Below are positions 10,377 to 19,849 of a DNA stretch of 64,000 bases, one piece after another. Each line of letters starts with the position of its first letter. Position 1 is the first letter of the stretch. The DNA is taken from contig CANTUR010000907.1 of NCBI GenBank assembly GCA_947683625.1, forward strand, positions 558,001 to 622,000. Direction: 5' to 3'. The notes below the pieces were generated by a model. That model was not told where the DNA came from, did not search any database, and saw only the letters and a program-made list of their open reading frames with translations. Made by a program: the position numbers and the translations under genes. The stretch comes from Mallotus nudiflorus (Eukaryota; Streptophyta; Magnoliopsida; Malpighiales; Euphorbiaceae).

Positions 10377-12100
10377 TTGGTAAAGCAAAAATTGAGAAGA
10401 CTCGGACTAGAATGGGCCCAACTAATTAAAGAGGACATCAAGAAATATATAAAGGCAAAATTCCTAGAGGTAGTAGACTATCCAAAATGGTTAGCAAATG
10501 TGATGCCAGTACCGAAGAAAGACAGAAGGGTTAAAAACTGCATCGACTATAGAGATCTGAACAAGGCCTGCTCAAAGGATGATTTCCCACTACCCCACAT
10601 AAACATACTAGTTGATAGAGCCACCATATGTGCAATGTACTCCTTTATGGATGGATTCTCTAGGTATAATCAGATCCTTATAGCCATTATCAACAAAGCA
10701 AAGACAACTTTCATAATAGAATGGGGTACTTATTGCTATAGAGTAATGCCTTTTGGACTAAAAAATGCAGAGGCAACCTATTAGAGAATGGTAATGGCAA
10801 TATTCCATGACATGATACATAAAGAAGTGGAGTTATACATTGAAAACATGATGGTCAAGTCAAAAACCAAGGAAGAACAACCTTCTGATCTCAAAAAGTT
10901 CCTCAGAAGGGTCAAAAATTATAGTCTCAACTTAAATCCAAAGAAATGCGAATTTAGGGTCACTTCAAGAAAGATGCTGGGGTATGTTGGCAGTCAGAAT
11001 GAGATTGAAATGGATCCAGACAAAGCAAAAGCCATTACAGAGATGCCAGCACCAAAAATAGAGAAATTCCTAGAGGTAGTAGACTATCCAAAATGGTTAG
11101 CAAATGTGATGCCAGTACCGAAGAAAGACAGAAGGGTTAAAAACTGCATCGACTATAGAGATCTGAACAAGGCCTGCTCAAAGGATGATTTCCCACTACC
11201 CCACATAAACATACTAGTTGATAGAGCCACCATATGTGCAATGTACTCCTTTATGGATGGATTCTCTAGGTATAATCAGATCCTTATAGCCATTATCAAC
11301 AAAGTAAAGACAACTTTCATAATAGAATGGGGTACTTATTGCTATAGAGTAATGCCTTTTGGACTAAAAAATGCAGAGGCAACCTATTAGAGAATGGTAA
11401 TGGCAATATTCCATGACATGATACATAAAGAAGTGGAGTTATACATTGAAAACATGATGGTCAAGTCAAAAACCAAGGAAGAACAACCTTCTGATCTCAA
11501 AAAGTTCCTCAGAAGGGTCAAAAATTATAGTCTCAACCTAAATCCAAAGAAATGCGAATTTAGGGTCACTTCAAGAAAGATGCTGGGGTATGTTGGCAGT
11601 CAGAATGAGATTGAAATGGATCCAGACAAAGCAAAAGCCATTACAGAGATGCCAGCACCAAAAATAGAGAAAGAAATTAGAGGGTTTCTAGGGAAATTAT
11701 AGTTCATTAGCAAATTCATCACTAAGTTGTCAGTAGTCTGTGAACCAATCTTCAAGCTACTCAAAAAAGATCAATCAGTTGAATGGAATGAATAGTGTCA
11801 GCTAGCATTTAACAAGATAATAAGCTAGCTAGCTAACCCACCGGTTTTAAGACCACCTAAACTTGGGATGCCTTTAACCCTGTATATGGCCATTGAAGGG
11901 AATGCAATCAGTGCAATGTTAGCCTAAGAGAGAGAAATAAAAGTAAAACACATAGTATACTACTTGAGTAAGAAGATGCTGCCATATAAAAAGAGGTATA
12001 GCTAGGGAAAATAGATGTGCTTGGCAATGGTATGGGCAATGAAGAAACTAAGACACTACTTTTAATCCTACATATTTCAGGTCGTGTCTAAAATGGCTCA
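10377..12100 (+). pseudogene. Ty3/gypsy (Tat) reverse transcriptase-RNase H, decayed
   Basis: RT blocks are clear: WLANVMPVPKKD, VKNCIDYRDLNKACSKD, FPLPHI, YSFMDGFSRYNQI, YRVMPFGLKNAEATY, then LNPKKCEF and a GFLGKL start of the RNase H connection. The catalytic YxDD box reads YIENM, so both aspartates are lost. A TAG stop replaces the Gln usually following 'ATY', and many further stops follow 11700. Later pieces include YLSKKMLPYKKRY (RNase H) near 11960. A 606-bp block is present twice (10458-11063 and 11064-11669), so the RT fingers and palm are repeated in tandem. Not functional. Confidence 0.85.
10458..11669 (+). repeat. 606-bp tandem duplication inside RT
   Basis: Unit 1 (10458-11063) and unit 2 (11064-11669) are nearly identical. 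By eye I find two differences, one giving Ala to Val (INKAK / INKVK) and one silent. Both units carry the same premature TAG and the same YIEN catalytic loss, so the copy was made after the element died. The breakpoint has only a 3-bp 'aaa' overlap. Unit length is a multiple of three, so the frame continues across the junction. Confidence 0.93.
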
Positions 12101-12309
12101 AATGAAGTACATGTACAAAACTCCCTCTCTAGTGGGGAAACTTGCCAAATGGCTTGTACTAATAACATAATTTAACGTGCAATATTCAACTAAGAAGGCA
12201 GTAAAAGGGAGAGCAGTGGCTGAATTTCTAGCTCTGAAGCCCCATTCTAAACTCAAAAGAAATCCAGTTGGACTTCCCAAATGACCTCTACTCAGCCATT
12301 AAGATCTAA

Positions 12310-12730
12310 GGATTGCACATGTACTTTGATAGAATAGTCAATCAGTTCGGCGCAGGAGTCGATGTCATACTCCAATCTGTAGAAGGTGAAGTAGTAGCAA
12401 TTACTAAAAAGCTTGAGTTTAAATTCACAAATAATGAAGCAGAATATGAGGCATGCACACTCAGAGTAGAAGCACTGATAGCCTTGGATGTCATAGATTC
12501 AAAATCTTTGGAGATTCCATCCTATTAATCAATTATGCCACGAAAGAGTGGGGACTAAAAGAGCAGCACTTAAAGCCTTCTTTTGACCATTTGAGGCCAC
12601 TCATTATGTCCTTTTAAAAATGCAGATTCATTCATCTCCCTAGGAATCACAATCAGATGGTAAATGCACTTGCTTCCTTAGTATCAATATGTGAAGGACT
12701 ATCGAAATTGCCAATGAAGCCTTTGATTCT
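12310..12730 (+). pseudogene. second, archaeal-type RNase H domain of Tat element
   Basis: The frame 12313-12528 reads FDRIVNQFGAGVDVIL, then KLEFKFTNNEAEYEACTLRVEALIALDV, the typical G-x-G and NNxAEYEA pattern of the extra RNase H in Tat-lineage elements. After stops the frame resumes with FIHLPRNHNQMVNALASL (12630-12680), the family's C-terminal HxxRxxNxxADALA block with Asp replaced. It lies between the ordinary RNase H and integrase, as expected. Frameshifts and stops break it. Confidence 0.75.
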
Positions 12731-12859
12731 ATTTAGATTGGAATGACCTTGTCATAAAAACTACAAAATAGTGAAGATAGAAACAATTAAAAAGCCATGG
12801 TTCTACAACATCTAGAGATATATGAAGGAATGAACCTATCCTGATCAAGCTGATGAAAG

Positions 12860-13255
12860 AGATAAAGTAGTCATTCAATGACTAGCATCAAAATTCACAT
12901 TACACCGGGGTGTGTTATAATCCTGGCTAAAAAGCTAATCAGACAAGGGTTCTTTTGGATGGCGATGCTGGAAGACTACATCAAATTTATAAGGAAATGC
13001 CATAAGTGTTGGATCCATGGGAATGTCATAAGTGTTAGATCCACGGGAATGTCAGCCACCTTCCTCTAACAGAGCTACAATACATCTCCTTTCTGTGGCC
13101 CTTCTCAATATGTGGACTAGACATAATTGGGGAAATCTACCTAACAACCTCAAACTGACACAAATTCATCCTAGTGGTAATGGACAACTTTACAAAATAG
13201 GTCGAATCAGAATCATTTGCAAGGATAGGAGGCAAGTAAGTGGCTAAGTTCATCA
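12860..13255 (+). pseudogene. Tat integrase N-terminal and start of catalytic domain
   Basis: The segment RQGFFWMAMLEDYIKF...KCHKCWIHG (12900-13020) is the end of the HHCC zinc-binding domain. A short duplicated stretch (cataagtgttggatccatgggaatgt, twice near 13000-13050) follows. The catalytic core begins in shifted frames with 'WPFSICGLDIIGEIYL' and 'FILVVMDNFTK' (13090-13200) and then stops. The rest of the core and the C-terminus are missing, replaced by the PMD region. Confidence 0.65.
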
Positions 13256-13298
13256 AAGAAACCTGTTGCGTACTCTGAGTGGTAGCAAACTGTAAAAA

Positions 13299-13327
13299 AT
13301 ACTATTGCGCATTCCTTGCAATAGTAT
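13299..13327. other. perfect 10-bp hairpin between integrase and PMD region
   Basis: The arms atactattgc and gcaatagtat are perfect inverted repeats separated by a 9-base loop. The site sits where integrase homology ends and PMD-related sequence begins. It may be an old insertion scar or simply chance. Confidence 0.5.
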
Positions 13328-13334
13328 ACCAATA

Positions 13335-13781
13335 CTAACCAAAGAGATAGGAATCTAGAAATGCAAGTAAATAAGTTAACCACCACTGCCTAAATAAATG
13401 AAACATAGGCAAGAATAAGTGAAGAACATGAACATGGGTAGCATTAACAGGAGTAACACCTGACTGTAAAAAGCCAAGTCTATGCAAATCGAAGCTCAGT
13501 ACTCTACTAGGGGAAGGATAAGAACACTCCTCATATATGGGCCATCCTACCAATAATGGACTCGCTCACCCAAATACCATACTCTACCAATGAAGTTGGA
13601 GGGCAACACTCATCTCTTTGTCAGTTGCCATATAGCCACCATCTCTACTATCCAATGAGACCTCGCCGCCCAACAGTGAAGAAAGATCTGCTCAAAGGGC
13701 AATAATAAATAAAAGATCCTTAAGAAAGAAATAAATAACATGGTGGGAATCATATATACCTGATTAGGGGATAGCTTCCTC
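13335..13781 (-). pseudogene. plant mobile domain (PMD) C-terminal fragment
   Basis: On the minus strand the frames read through the shared 180-bp block (13602-13781, 'IRQ...TMLFISFLRIFYLLLPFEQIF') into 'VWYLGERVHYWW', resembling the W-x-LYLGER block late in PMD proteins, then a degenerate tail to 13335. It continues the minus-strand PMD ORF that is broken off at 14801. The two parts are separated by the plus-strand arm. PMD proteins are plant-specific and occur both as host genes and inside transposons. Stops are present. No LTR or primer site marks it as an independent element. Confidence 0.5.
13602..13781 (-). repeat. 180-bp direct repeat, left copy (pair with 14801-14979)
   Basis: This block and 14801-14979 align along their whole length with roughly 15 percent mismatches. 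Both read in the same direction, within minus-strand PMD coding sequence. They bracket the plus-strand arm 13782-14800 exactly, so the arm looks inserted with duplication of its target or copied by template switching. Confidence 0.8.
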
Positions 13782-14800
13782 ATCAAGGGGAAGTGTGCGT
13801 GACTATGCATGGGAGGTATGTGGTCACGTGCCTGTGGGTGTGGTCACACACCTGGCGCATGGTCACACGCTTCCTCCCCTTCTGGCCTATTTAAACAATT
13901 ATTTTGGAGGTTTAGGAAGGCATTATCTACACTTCTTTGAGTGTTTTCTAACTTTTCTTGACCACCTTTTTATGTTTTAGGTGCTATCTACTTTGTTTTT
14001 GCTTCTGTACTTCCATTTTCTTCTGCGTAAAATGGAATTCCCCAATATTCCTGAGGGTCTAGAGGACATTTTTATTAATGTTGATGTTGATCTTTAAAGT
14101 GACTTTGCATAGACCATTAGAGCTAGGGCATCTGCTGCAGGGACTAGCACATCTATTCCTCAGAGTTCTTAGCCATCCAGGCTTTATTAGGAAGATTTGA
14201 TCCCTATTTTTTTTATAGCTTGGAGACTTATGCTTGGTTGTGTCATTGTTGCAAGGTAGGACCCTCTTTGCCCTTATTTTTTGAAGCTTGTTCATTGGTT
14301 GCTTTACTATTTATGTTGTTGTAGCTGTAGTTTTGTAGCTCTTACTATAACAGTCTGTCTAGCTTTATTGTAATGCCTTTGTTATTGTTTTGATCCTGTT
14401 AAATGACAAAGAGAGAGATATGTTAGTATTTAGTAGCTGTGCAAATATTTGATAATGTACTTGTTGTTTATAGTCTTATAGGTATGTTACTATGTTGCCT
14501 AGTAATTTTAATAGAGTTAGCATGCATTATCAGGGTCTCATGCTATGTGTGAAGTAGATGACTACCAGGAAGGGATTTGATGGAGTCATTGTTGTATTAT
14601 CTTATGACTCATATGCGTCGAGTATGATTTCCATGTATTCATTGATAGAGCAGTGGATGGACATAACACATACTTTCCATTTACCTGTTGGGGAGATGAC
14701 TATTACCCCTTTAGATTTTGCCGCTATTATGGGCTTAAGCTTTTTTAGAGAGCTTATTCCTTTCAGTGAGGAGGAGTGTTCTACTACTGTGGCGAGGAGA
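13782..14800 (+). pseudogene. PMD N-terminal half with putative leader, plus strand
   Basis: The arm starts with a GC-richer stretch containing cacgtg and a 'ggtcacacacctggcgcatgg' segment close to the reverse-strand LTR D promoter. A TATA-like ctatttaaac (13887) follows, and an ATG at 14031 (MEFPNIPEGLEDIF, soon stopped). After a gap that may be an intron (a gtaggacc donor-like site at about 14253), the frame 14558-14800 gives SLIEQWMDITHTFHLPVGEMTITPLDFAAIMGLSF, a clear PMD signature. It breaks at 'CSTTVARR' at the junction with the 180-bp repeat. It is a mirror of 15540-16310. Function of PMD proteins in elements is unknown. Confidence 0.6.
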
Positions 14801-16310
14801 GCAACACTCATCTCTCTGTCAGCTACCATACAGCCATAATCTCTGCTTTTTAATGAGACCTCACCACCCATCAATGAAGAAAGATCTGCTCAAAGGGCAA
14901 TAATAAATAAAAGATCCTTAAAAAAGAAATAAACAACATGGTAGGAATCAGACATACCTAATTAGGGGATAGCTTCCTTATATGGTCCTAAGCCGCCATG
15001 CAATCCTCAATTAAATAAATAGTCTTTCTGATCCAAAAAGAATAATAAGGAAAGCCATCCTCCTAAAAATGCTCGATGGATGGACGAGGGAGAATCCCGA
15101 ACTCATATGCCCAGATTTGTGAAAATCAAAGAGTCAGAAATAATAAACCCAAAAGTAAAAGAACAAAAAACAAAACTCATACTCATGTCTAGCATGAACA
15201 AGCATCCACAGATCCTTGAGTCACCTTAGAATGATGCGTCAAGGCCTAAGTACATATAAGCAAAGGCATCAGTGCCCCAGCAATAACTCGGCAAGCCATC
15301 CAGATCTCTCAAGACATACAACAATTGTAGATCACCCGTACCTAAAGGGTTCAGGAAGATAACATCACTCAACAAATAAAACAAAATGTAGTGAGCCAAC
15401 TGCTCTACTAAGACAAGGCCATCATTATACAAAGCCCGCACAGAATAAATAAACTCCTCGCCCTATCAGTAGATATGGGCAAGATATGGGCAACCAAACT
15501 TCATAGGTGTGACTACCCTAAGAAAATCCATCATGAGGCACCTCCTCGCCATAGCAGTAGAACACTCCTCCTCATTGAAAGGAATAGGCTCTCCATAAAA
15601 GCTTAAGCCCATGATAATGACAAAATCCAAAGGGGTAACGGCAAAATCTAAAGGGTTAATAATCAAGCTTAAGCCTGCATAAAATAACAACAAGTGGAAA
15701 GTATGCATCATGTCCATCCACTGCTCTATCAATGCATACATTACAATTTGAGTCGATGCATATAAGTCAAAAGAAAATGCAGCAATCACCCCAACAAAGC
15801 CCTTCCATCAACCATCTACTTCGCACATATTGGGAGACTCTGATAATACATGTTGACTCTATTGAAACTACTAGGCAGCACAGTGACATACCTATGAGGC
15901 TACAAACAATAGATACAGTATCAAACATTTGCATAACTACTAAATGCTAACACATCTTTCTTTCTATCATTTAACAAGATCAAAATAATAAAGGCCGAAA
16001 AGAAAAGCATCACGACAAGTAGACAACTAGAAAAAATAAAGTAAGAGTTATTTATCATCAGCATTTATAATAAAACTAGATAGATAGTCATAGAAAGAGC
16101 TACATAGCTATAGCTATAACAACCTCATCCAGTAAAATAAACAGAAAAGTGGCCAACAAATAAGCTTCAAAAATTAAAAGGAAAGATGGGCCTACCTCAC
16201 GATGATGATGCACCCAAGTATGAGTCTCTAAGATATAAATAACATGGATCAAATCCCCCAAGAAAGCTTTGATGGCTGAGAACTCTAAGCACCAAATGTG
16301 CTAGTCCCTG
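14126..16310. repeat. inverted repeat of PMD 5' halves
   Basis: The left arm (about 14126-14800) and the right arm (about 15540-16310, reverse complement) align throughout: the leader around 'gcagggactagcacat', the stretch 'tgttaaatga...tgttagtatttagtag', the start of the PMD frame and its FHL...PLDF block. Arms are roughly 700 bp and diverged by perhaps 15-20 percent. The 740-bp spacer is the rest of the minus-strand PMD frame. Confidence 0.75.
14801..15789 (-). pseudogene. plant mobile domain ORF, antisense to pol
   Basis: From 15789 leftward the frame reads a PMD N-terminus (YALIEQWMDMMHTFHL, TPLDFVIIMGLSFYGE, NEEECSTAMARR). A second open piece, 15441-15226, gives AHYILFYLLSDVIFLN, LQLLYVLRDLDGLPSYCWGTDAFAYMYLGLD, the classic 'L-x-D...YxWGxAxLAxLY' centre of the domain. 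Degenerate sequence with 'IFTNLGI' continues to 14801. Stops at about 15463 and beyond 15226 break it. Antisense extra ORFs between pol and 3' LTR have been described in Tat-lineage elements, and PMD is one of the domains found in retroelements; this location fits that pattern. Confidence 0.7.
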
Positions 16311-16332
16311 CAATAGACATCCCAACTCCAAA

Positions 16333-17926
16333 GAGGTTTTATTTCAAGAAAACTCCTCTAAGAATACTTTGCCCGTTTGGCTAGTGTGCATTTTGTTAGA
16401 CTAGGACCTAGCTTTGTGAAAAAATAGAAATCAATTTTGATAAAAAAAAAGGACTTCAAAAACATACATAGAGCACTCTAAAACCTCCAGAAGTGGTCCT
16501 GAAATGATCCAACATAATCAAGTATCAGCGCGTACAGCTCAAAAGTGCATGTAAACACCCCTAGGTGTCATTTGCTAAAATCAAGGCTGAAATTGGCAAA
16601 ATGGACTTTGGAAATGCATTTGGAAGGCCTAAAAACCCTAAGAACCAACCTCAAAATAGCATGTGTAAAACCCAGGAAGAGCACATAGAGCATCAAAGTG
16701 TGCATGGAAGAGCACATGTACGCACGTGGCCACGTGGCAAGCATATGACCAGGTGCACACAGTGTGCGACCACGTGCATTTAGCATGGCCACATGCAAAA
16801 ACCTCATTATACATGCATGACCATGCCCCTACCACCCTATTTTATCCATCTTTCCCTATAAATAGACCCCTTTACACCCCATTTTGGAGGGGGAGTATAT
16901 GGAAACACACACACACTTAAAAATTAGTCTGATCAAAGGCACTAAAAGCCCTTTTCTAAATATTTTTTGCTCTCCCTTAGGTTGTTAGATCCCTTTTCCA
17001 CCAAACCAAGCCTCATCTTTATCAAAGCACGCTCTAAAGGTATACAATCTAGCATCATTCCACTATCATTTTGAACCTCTCAATAAGGAAAGTTTGATAA
17101 TCTCTCAAAGCTAAAGCTTCAAAGCTCACATAAGTTTAGTTGAGTTTTAGGACCATACAATCATTTTAGTACATTTATTTTATCACATTACATTTTATTT
17201 TACTATCACTAGCATTTGGGACTATTGTTATGCTTGCATGATGAGACTGGCAATCTTGCATGCTATGTGAATAATATATGCCTTATTATGCTCATTTCGC
17301 ATCATCATTCTACATCCTCTATTTCTAAAATTATGAAATCACTAGTCATCATGGTCTCGATCCAGTGATGATCTCATGCATCCTTTACATTATCGTCATA
17401 TATCATCATAGCATAAATAGTCACTACAAGCATGCATGATTATCTTATTATTCATAAAATTTAGTAAGCTATGTAAATGATTGTATTATTCTTACAGATT
17501 AATCATACTAGATTTATCTTTCTACAATCTTTCCTTTTTCATATGTTTTTATCAAGAAAATAATGTAATAAAATTTTTAGCTTTATTATCTTATACTATC
17601 TTATGTACTGTGTGAATGCTATACAAACTGTCATTACCAAACCTAGGTTGCTGTGGTAGCTATACATTGAATATCGTATAATGAGAAATAGTAAAAAAGT
17701 AGACGTGACCCCTCAAACCCAAAAATATCTTCTGAGGATAATACTCGCTAAATGACCCAATGTTGTCCCTTTCTTTTCTTAATTTTCTAAAAATTGGGTG
17801 GCAACTCCATAAAATCAAAAGCGTCTCATGCCCCAATACCAATCATTTGTCCCTATTCGGTTAAGTTACCATGTCCTTTAAAAAAGAAAAGACCCATTAC
17901 ACAGCCCCAAACAAAATGGTAGCTCA
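16333..17926 (+). mobile_element. LTR C of Tat-like element (5'-truncated)
   Basis: It aligns with LTR A from about 5185 and with LTR B to its exact end (tggtagctca, 17917-17926), so only the first 220 bp are lost, at the junction with PMD sequence. TATA box tataaatag is at 16857-16865. The end is clean, and the next bases belong to the inverted LTR D. Confidence 0.8.
16723..16865 (+). promoter_or_regulatory. LTR C promoter: three CACGTG G-boxes and TATA box
   Basis: CACGTG occurs at 16723-16728, 16731-16736 and 16771-16776, the first two nearly abutting, with further CACATG and CATGTG variants around. TATA box tataaatag starts at 16857. This is the best-preserved promoter of the family in the window. 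Confidence 0.6.
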
Positions 17927-17931
17927 CATAA

Positions 17932-18639
17932 TGAAAATTGGGTAGAATAGGGTAGTAGGGTGGGTGGTAAGGGCATGGTCACATAGGTATAATGAGGATT
18001 TTGCATGTGGCCATGCCAAGTGTGCATGGTCACACACTTGGCGTGTGGCCACACGCACACGTGTATGCTTTTATGTGCACTTCGATGCTTTACACACACT
18101 TCTCAGGTTTTATGTGCACTATTTTGGGGTTGGTTCCTAAGGTTTTTGGGTGTTCTAGATGCACTTTTGGAGTCTGTTTTGACAAATTCATCTTTGATTT
18201 TAGCACATGACACCTAGGGGCATTTACACACACTTTTAAGCAATACACCCTGATACTCAACTTGTGTTGGACCATTCTGGAACCACTTTCAAAGGTTTTG
18301 GAGCCTTTTGGATATATTTCCAAAGTCCATTTTATTAAAATCAATTTCTATTTTTTCACAATGTTGGGTCCTAGTCTAACAAAAGCACACCGACCCAACA
18401 AACTAAGAATTCTGAGAGGAGTTTTCTCGAAATAAACTTCTCATTATTTTGATAATTCATATTTGAATGGTCAGAGTACAATTTAATGGCTCAGTGATTT
18501 ATTTTGCACACTAGTAGGGTCAATTTGATTTTTTAAGGTTGCACACTTCATAGGTGTTACGAACAAGTAGACTCTACTCATCTTAGGGATTTGTTTCATT
18601 GTTGGACCTTTTTAGGGAAGTCAAATTTGAGATATGATA
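17932..18639 (-). mobile_element. LTR D fragment, same family, inverted
   Basis: Reverse-complemented, it matches LTR A from its first base (TG mutated to TA at 18639) to about 700 bp in, stopping at the sequence just before the TATA box. It keeps the G-box-like region (gccacacgcacacgtgta at 18042-18065). It is followed, in its own orientation upstream, by a polypurine tract and tandem repeats, so it is the 3' LTR of a minus-strand element. Confidence 0.8.
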
Positions 18640-18654
18640 GTTGCCTCCTACTTC
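18640..18654 (-). other. polypurine tract of the minus-strand element
   Basis: The reverse complement reads gaagtaggaggcaac, one base different from the tract at 4962, and directly precedes LTR D. Confidence 0.75.
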
Positions 18655-18889
18655 ATGTGTATTGTATAGCCACCTAACGCTAGTGTTAATACACATGAAG
18701 CAAACTGCAAAGATGCAAAAAACATTTTAGTAGGGAGAGAGGTATTTAATTGTTGGTTGTCTTTAAATGTCCTATGAAGATTTGATTACTATTATTGCAT
18801 TTTCTTTATTGCTATTATTTTATGACTTGGTCATCACATAATGTGCTATTTGGGACATGTGCAAGCTTGTAATTTATGCAAAGTGCATT
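18655..18889 (-). other. spacer between tandem repeats and PPT, Tat family
   Basis: The stretch is homologous, in reverse complement, to 4746-4961, including the 'gtattaacactagcg' and 'cctactaaaatgtttttt' blocks. No gene. Confidence 0.75.
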
Positions 18890-19420
18890 TGGGATTTATG
18901 TGACTATAACATTCTTAGGTGTCACACAAATGAGGACGCTACTAAGCAAAAAGAGATGCGACTATAACCTTTTTAGGTGTCACACAAATGAACATGTGAT
19001 TATAACCTTCTTAGGTGTCACACAAATGAACATGCAATTGTAACCTTATTAGGTGTCAAATGAATATATGACTATAACCTTTTTAGGTGTCACACGAATG
19101 AAGATGCTACTAAGTAATGAAAATGCGACAATAACCTTCTTAGGTGTCATGCAAAGGAACATGCTATTAAGTAATGAAAATGAAATTTTAACCTTCTTAG
19201 GTGTCACATGAATGAACATTCGACTATAACCTTCTTAGGTGTCACGCAAAATGAACATGAAACTATAACCTTCTTAGGTGTCATGCGAAATGAACATGTG
19301 ACTATAACCTTCTTAGGTGTCACGTGAATGAACATGCAACTATAACCTTTTTAAATGTCATGCAAAATGAATATATGACTATAACCTTCTTAGGTGTCAC
19401 ATCAAATAAAGATGCTACTA
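18890..19420 (-). repeat. ~38-bp tandem repeat, reverse orientation
   Basis: Twelve units share ataaccttcttaggtgtcac and mostly recur every 36-40 bp, with some longer units carrying gaag(g)atgctactaagcaa inserts. It is the reverse complement of the repeat at 4255-4745 and occupies the same place relative to PPT and LTR. Confidence 0.9.
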
Positions 19421-19429
19421 AGAAAATGA

Positions 19430-19745
19430 GAATGCTTTTAATCAATATGGATGCTCCTAAGCAATGAGATGATGCTTCTAAGTAGTGAAAGTGCTTCTAA
19501 GCAATATGAATGCTTCTAAGCAATATGAAGTGATGTAAAAGTGATCCTAAGCAATGTGAATGCTTCTAAGCAATGTGAGAGTGCTCCTAAGCAATATTAA
19601 TGCTTCTAAGTACTGAGAAGATGCTTTTAAGTAGTGAAAGTGCTTCTAAGCAATGTGAAGCGATGTGAAAGTGCTTCTAAGCAATGAGTGAATGCTCCTA
19701 AGCATTATGAGAGTGCTTTTAATCAATGTGAATCAAGTAGTAGTG
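19430..19745 (-). repeat. second tandem repeat, ~22-27-bp units
   Basis: Units of the type gtgcttctaagcaatgtgaa repeat with variable spacing and grade into the 38-bp repeat through the shared 'ctactaagcaatgaaaatg' insert. It seems to have arisen by expanding that insert. No counterpart is visible beside the plus-strand copy. Confidence 0.8.
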
Positions 19746-19849
19746 ATGATATAATGATGATGCAGTAACAATATAGTAGTGATGCACTGACGATGCAGTA
19801 ATTATGCAGTGATTTGTCATGCTAATTATGTTATTTTGCATATCAATCC

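Larger units (their letters stand above)
6074..17926 (+). mobile_element. composite Tat/Ogre-like Ty3/gypsy retrotransposon, decayed
   Basis: Reading left to right: full 5' LTR B (6074-7808), tRNA-Arg-type primer site, non-coding leader, degenerate extra ORF, RT and RNase H, a second RNase H, integrase start, opposed plant-mobile-domain ORFs, then a same-family LTR C lacking about its first 220 bp (16333-17926). The order fits the Tat lineage, which carries a second RNase H and sometimes extra ORFs between pol and the 3' LTR. No matching target duplication is seen (gcttg before, cataa after), so the two LTRs may belong to different insertions. All coding parts contain stops. Confidence 0.6.

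Noticed and set aside
18890..19420. Regularly spaced repeats resembling a CRISPR array
   Set aside because: Plant nuclear context, spacers are not unique but part of the degenerate unit, and no cas genes exist.
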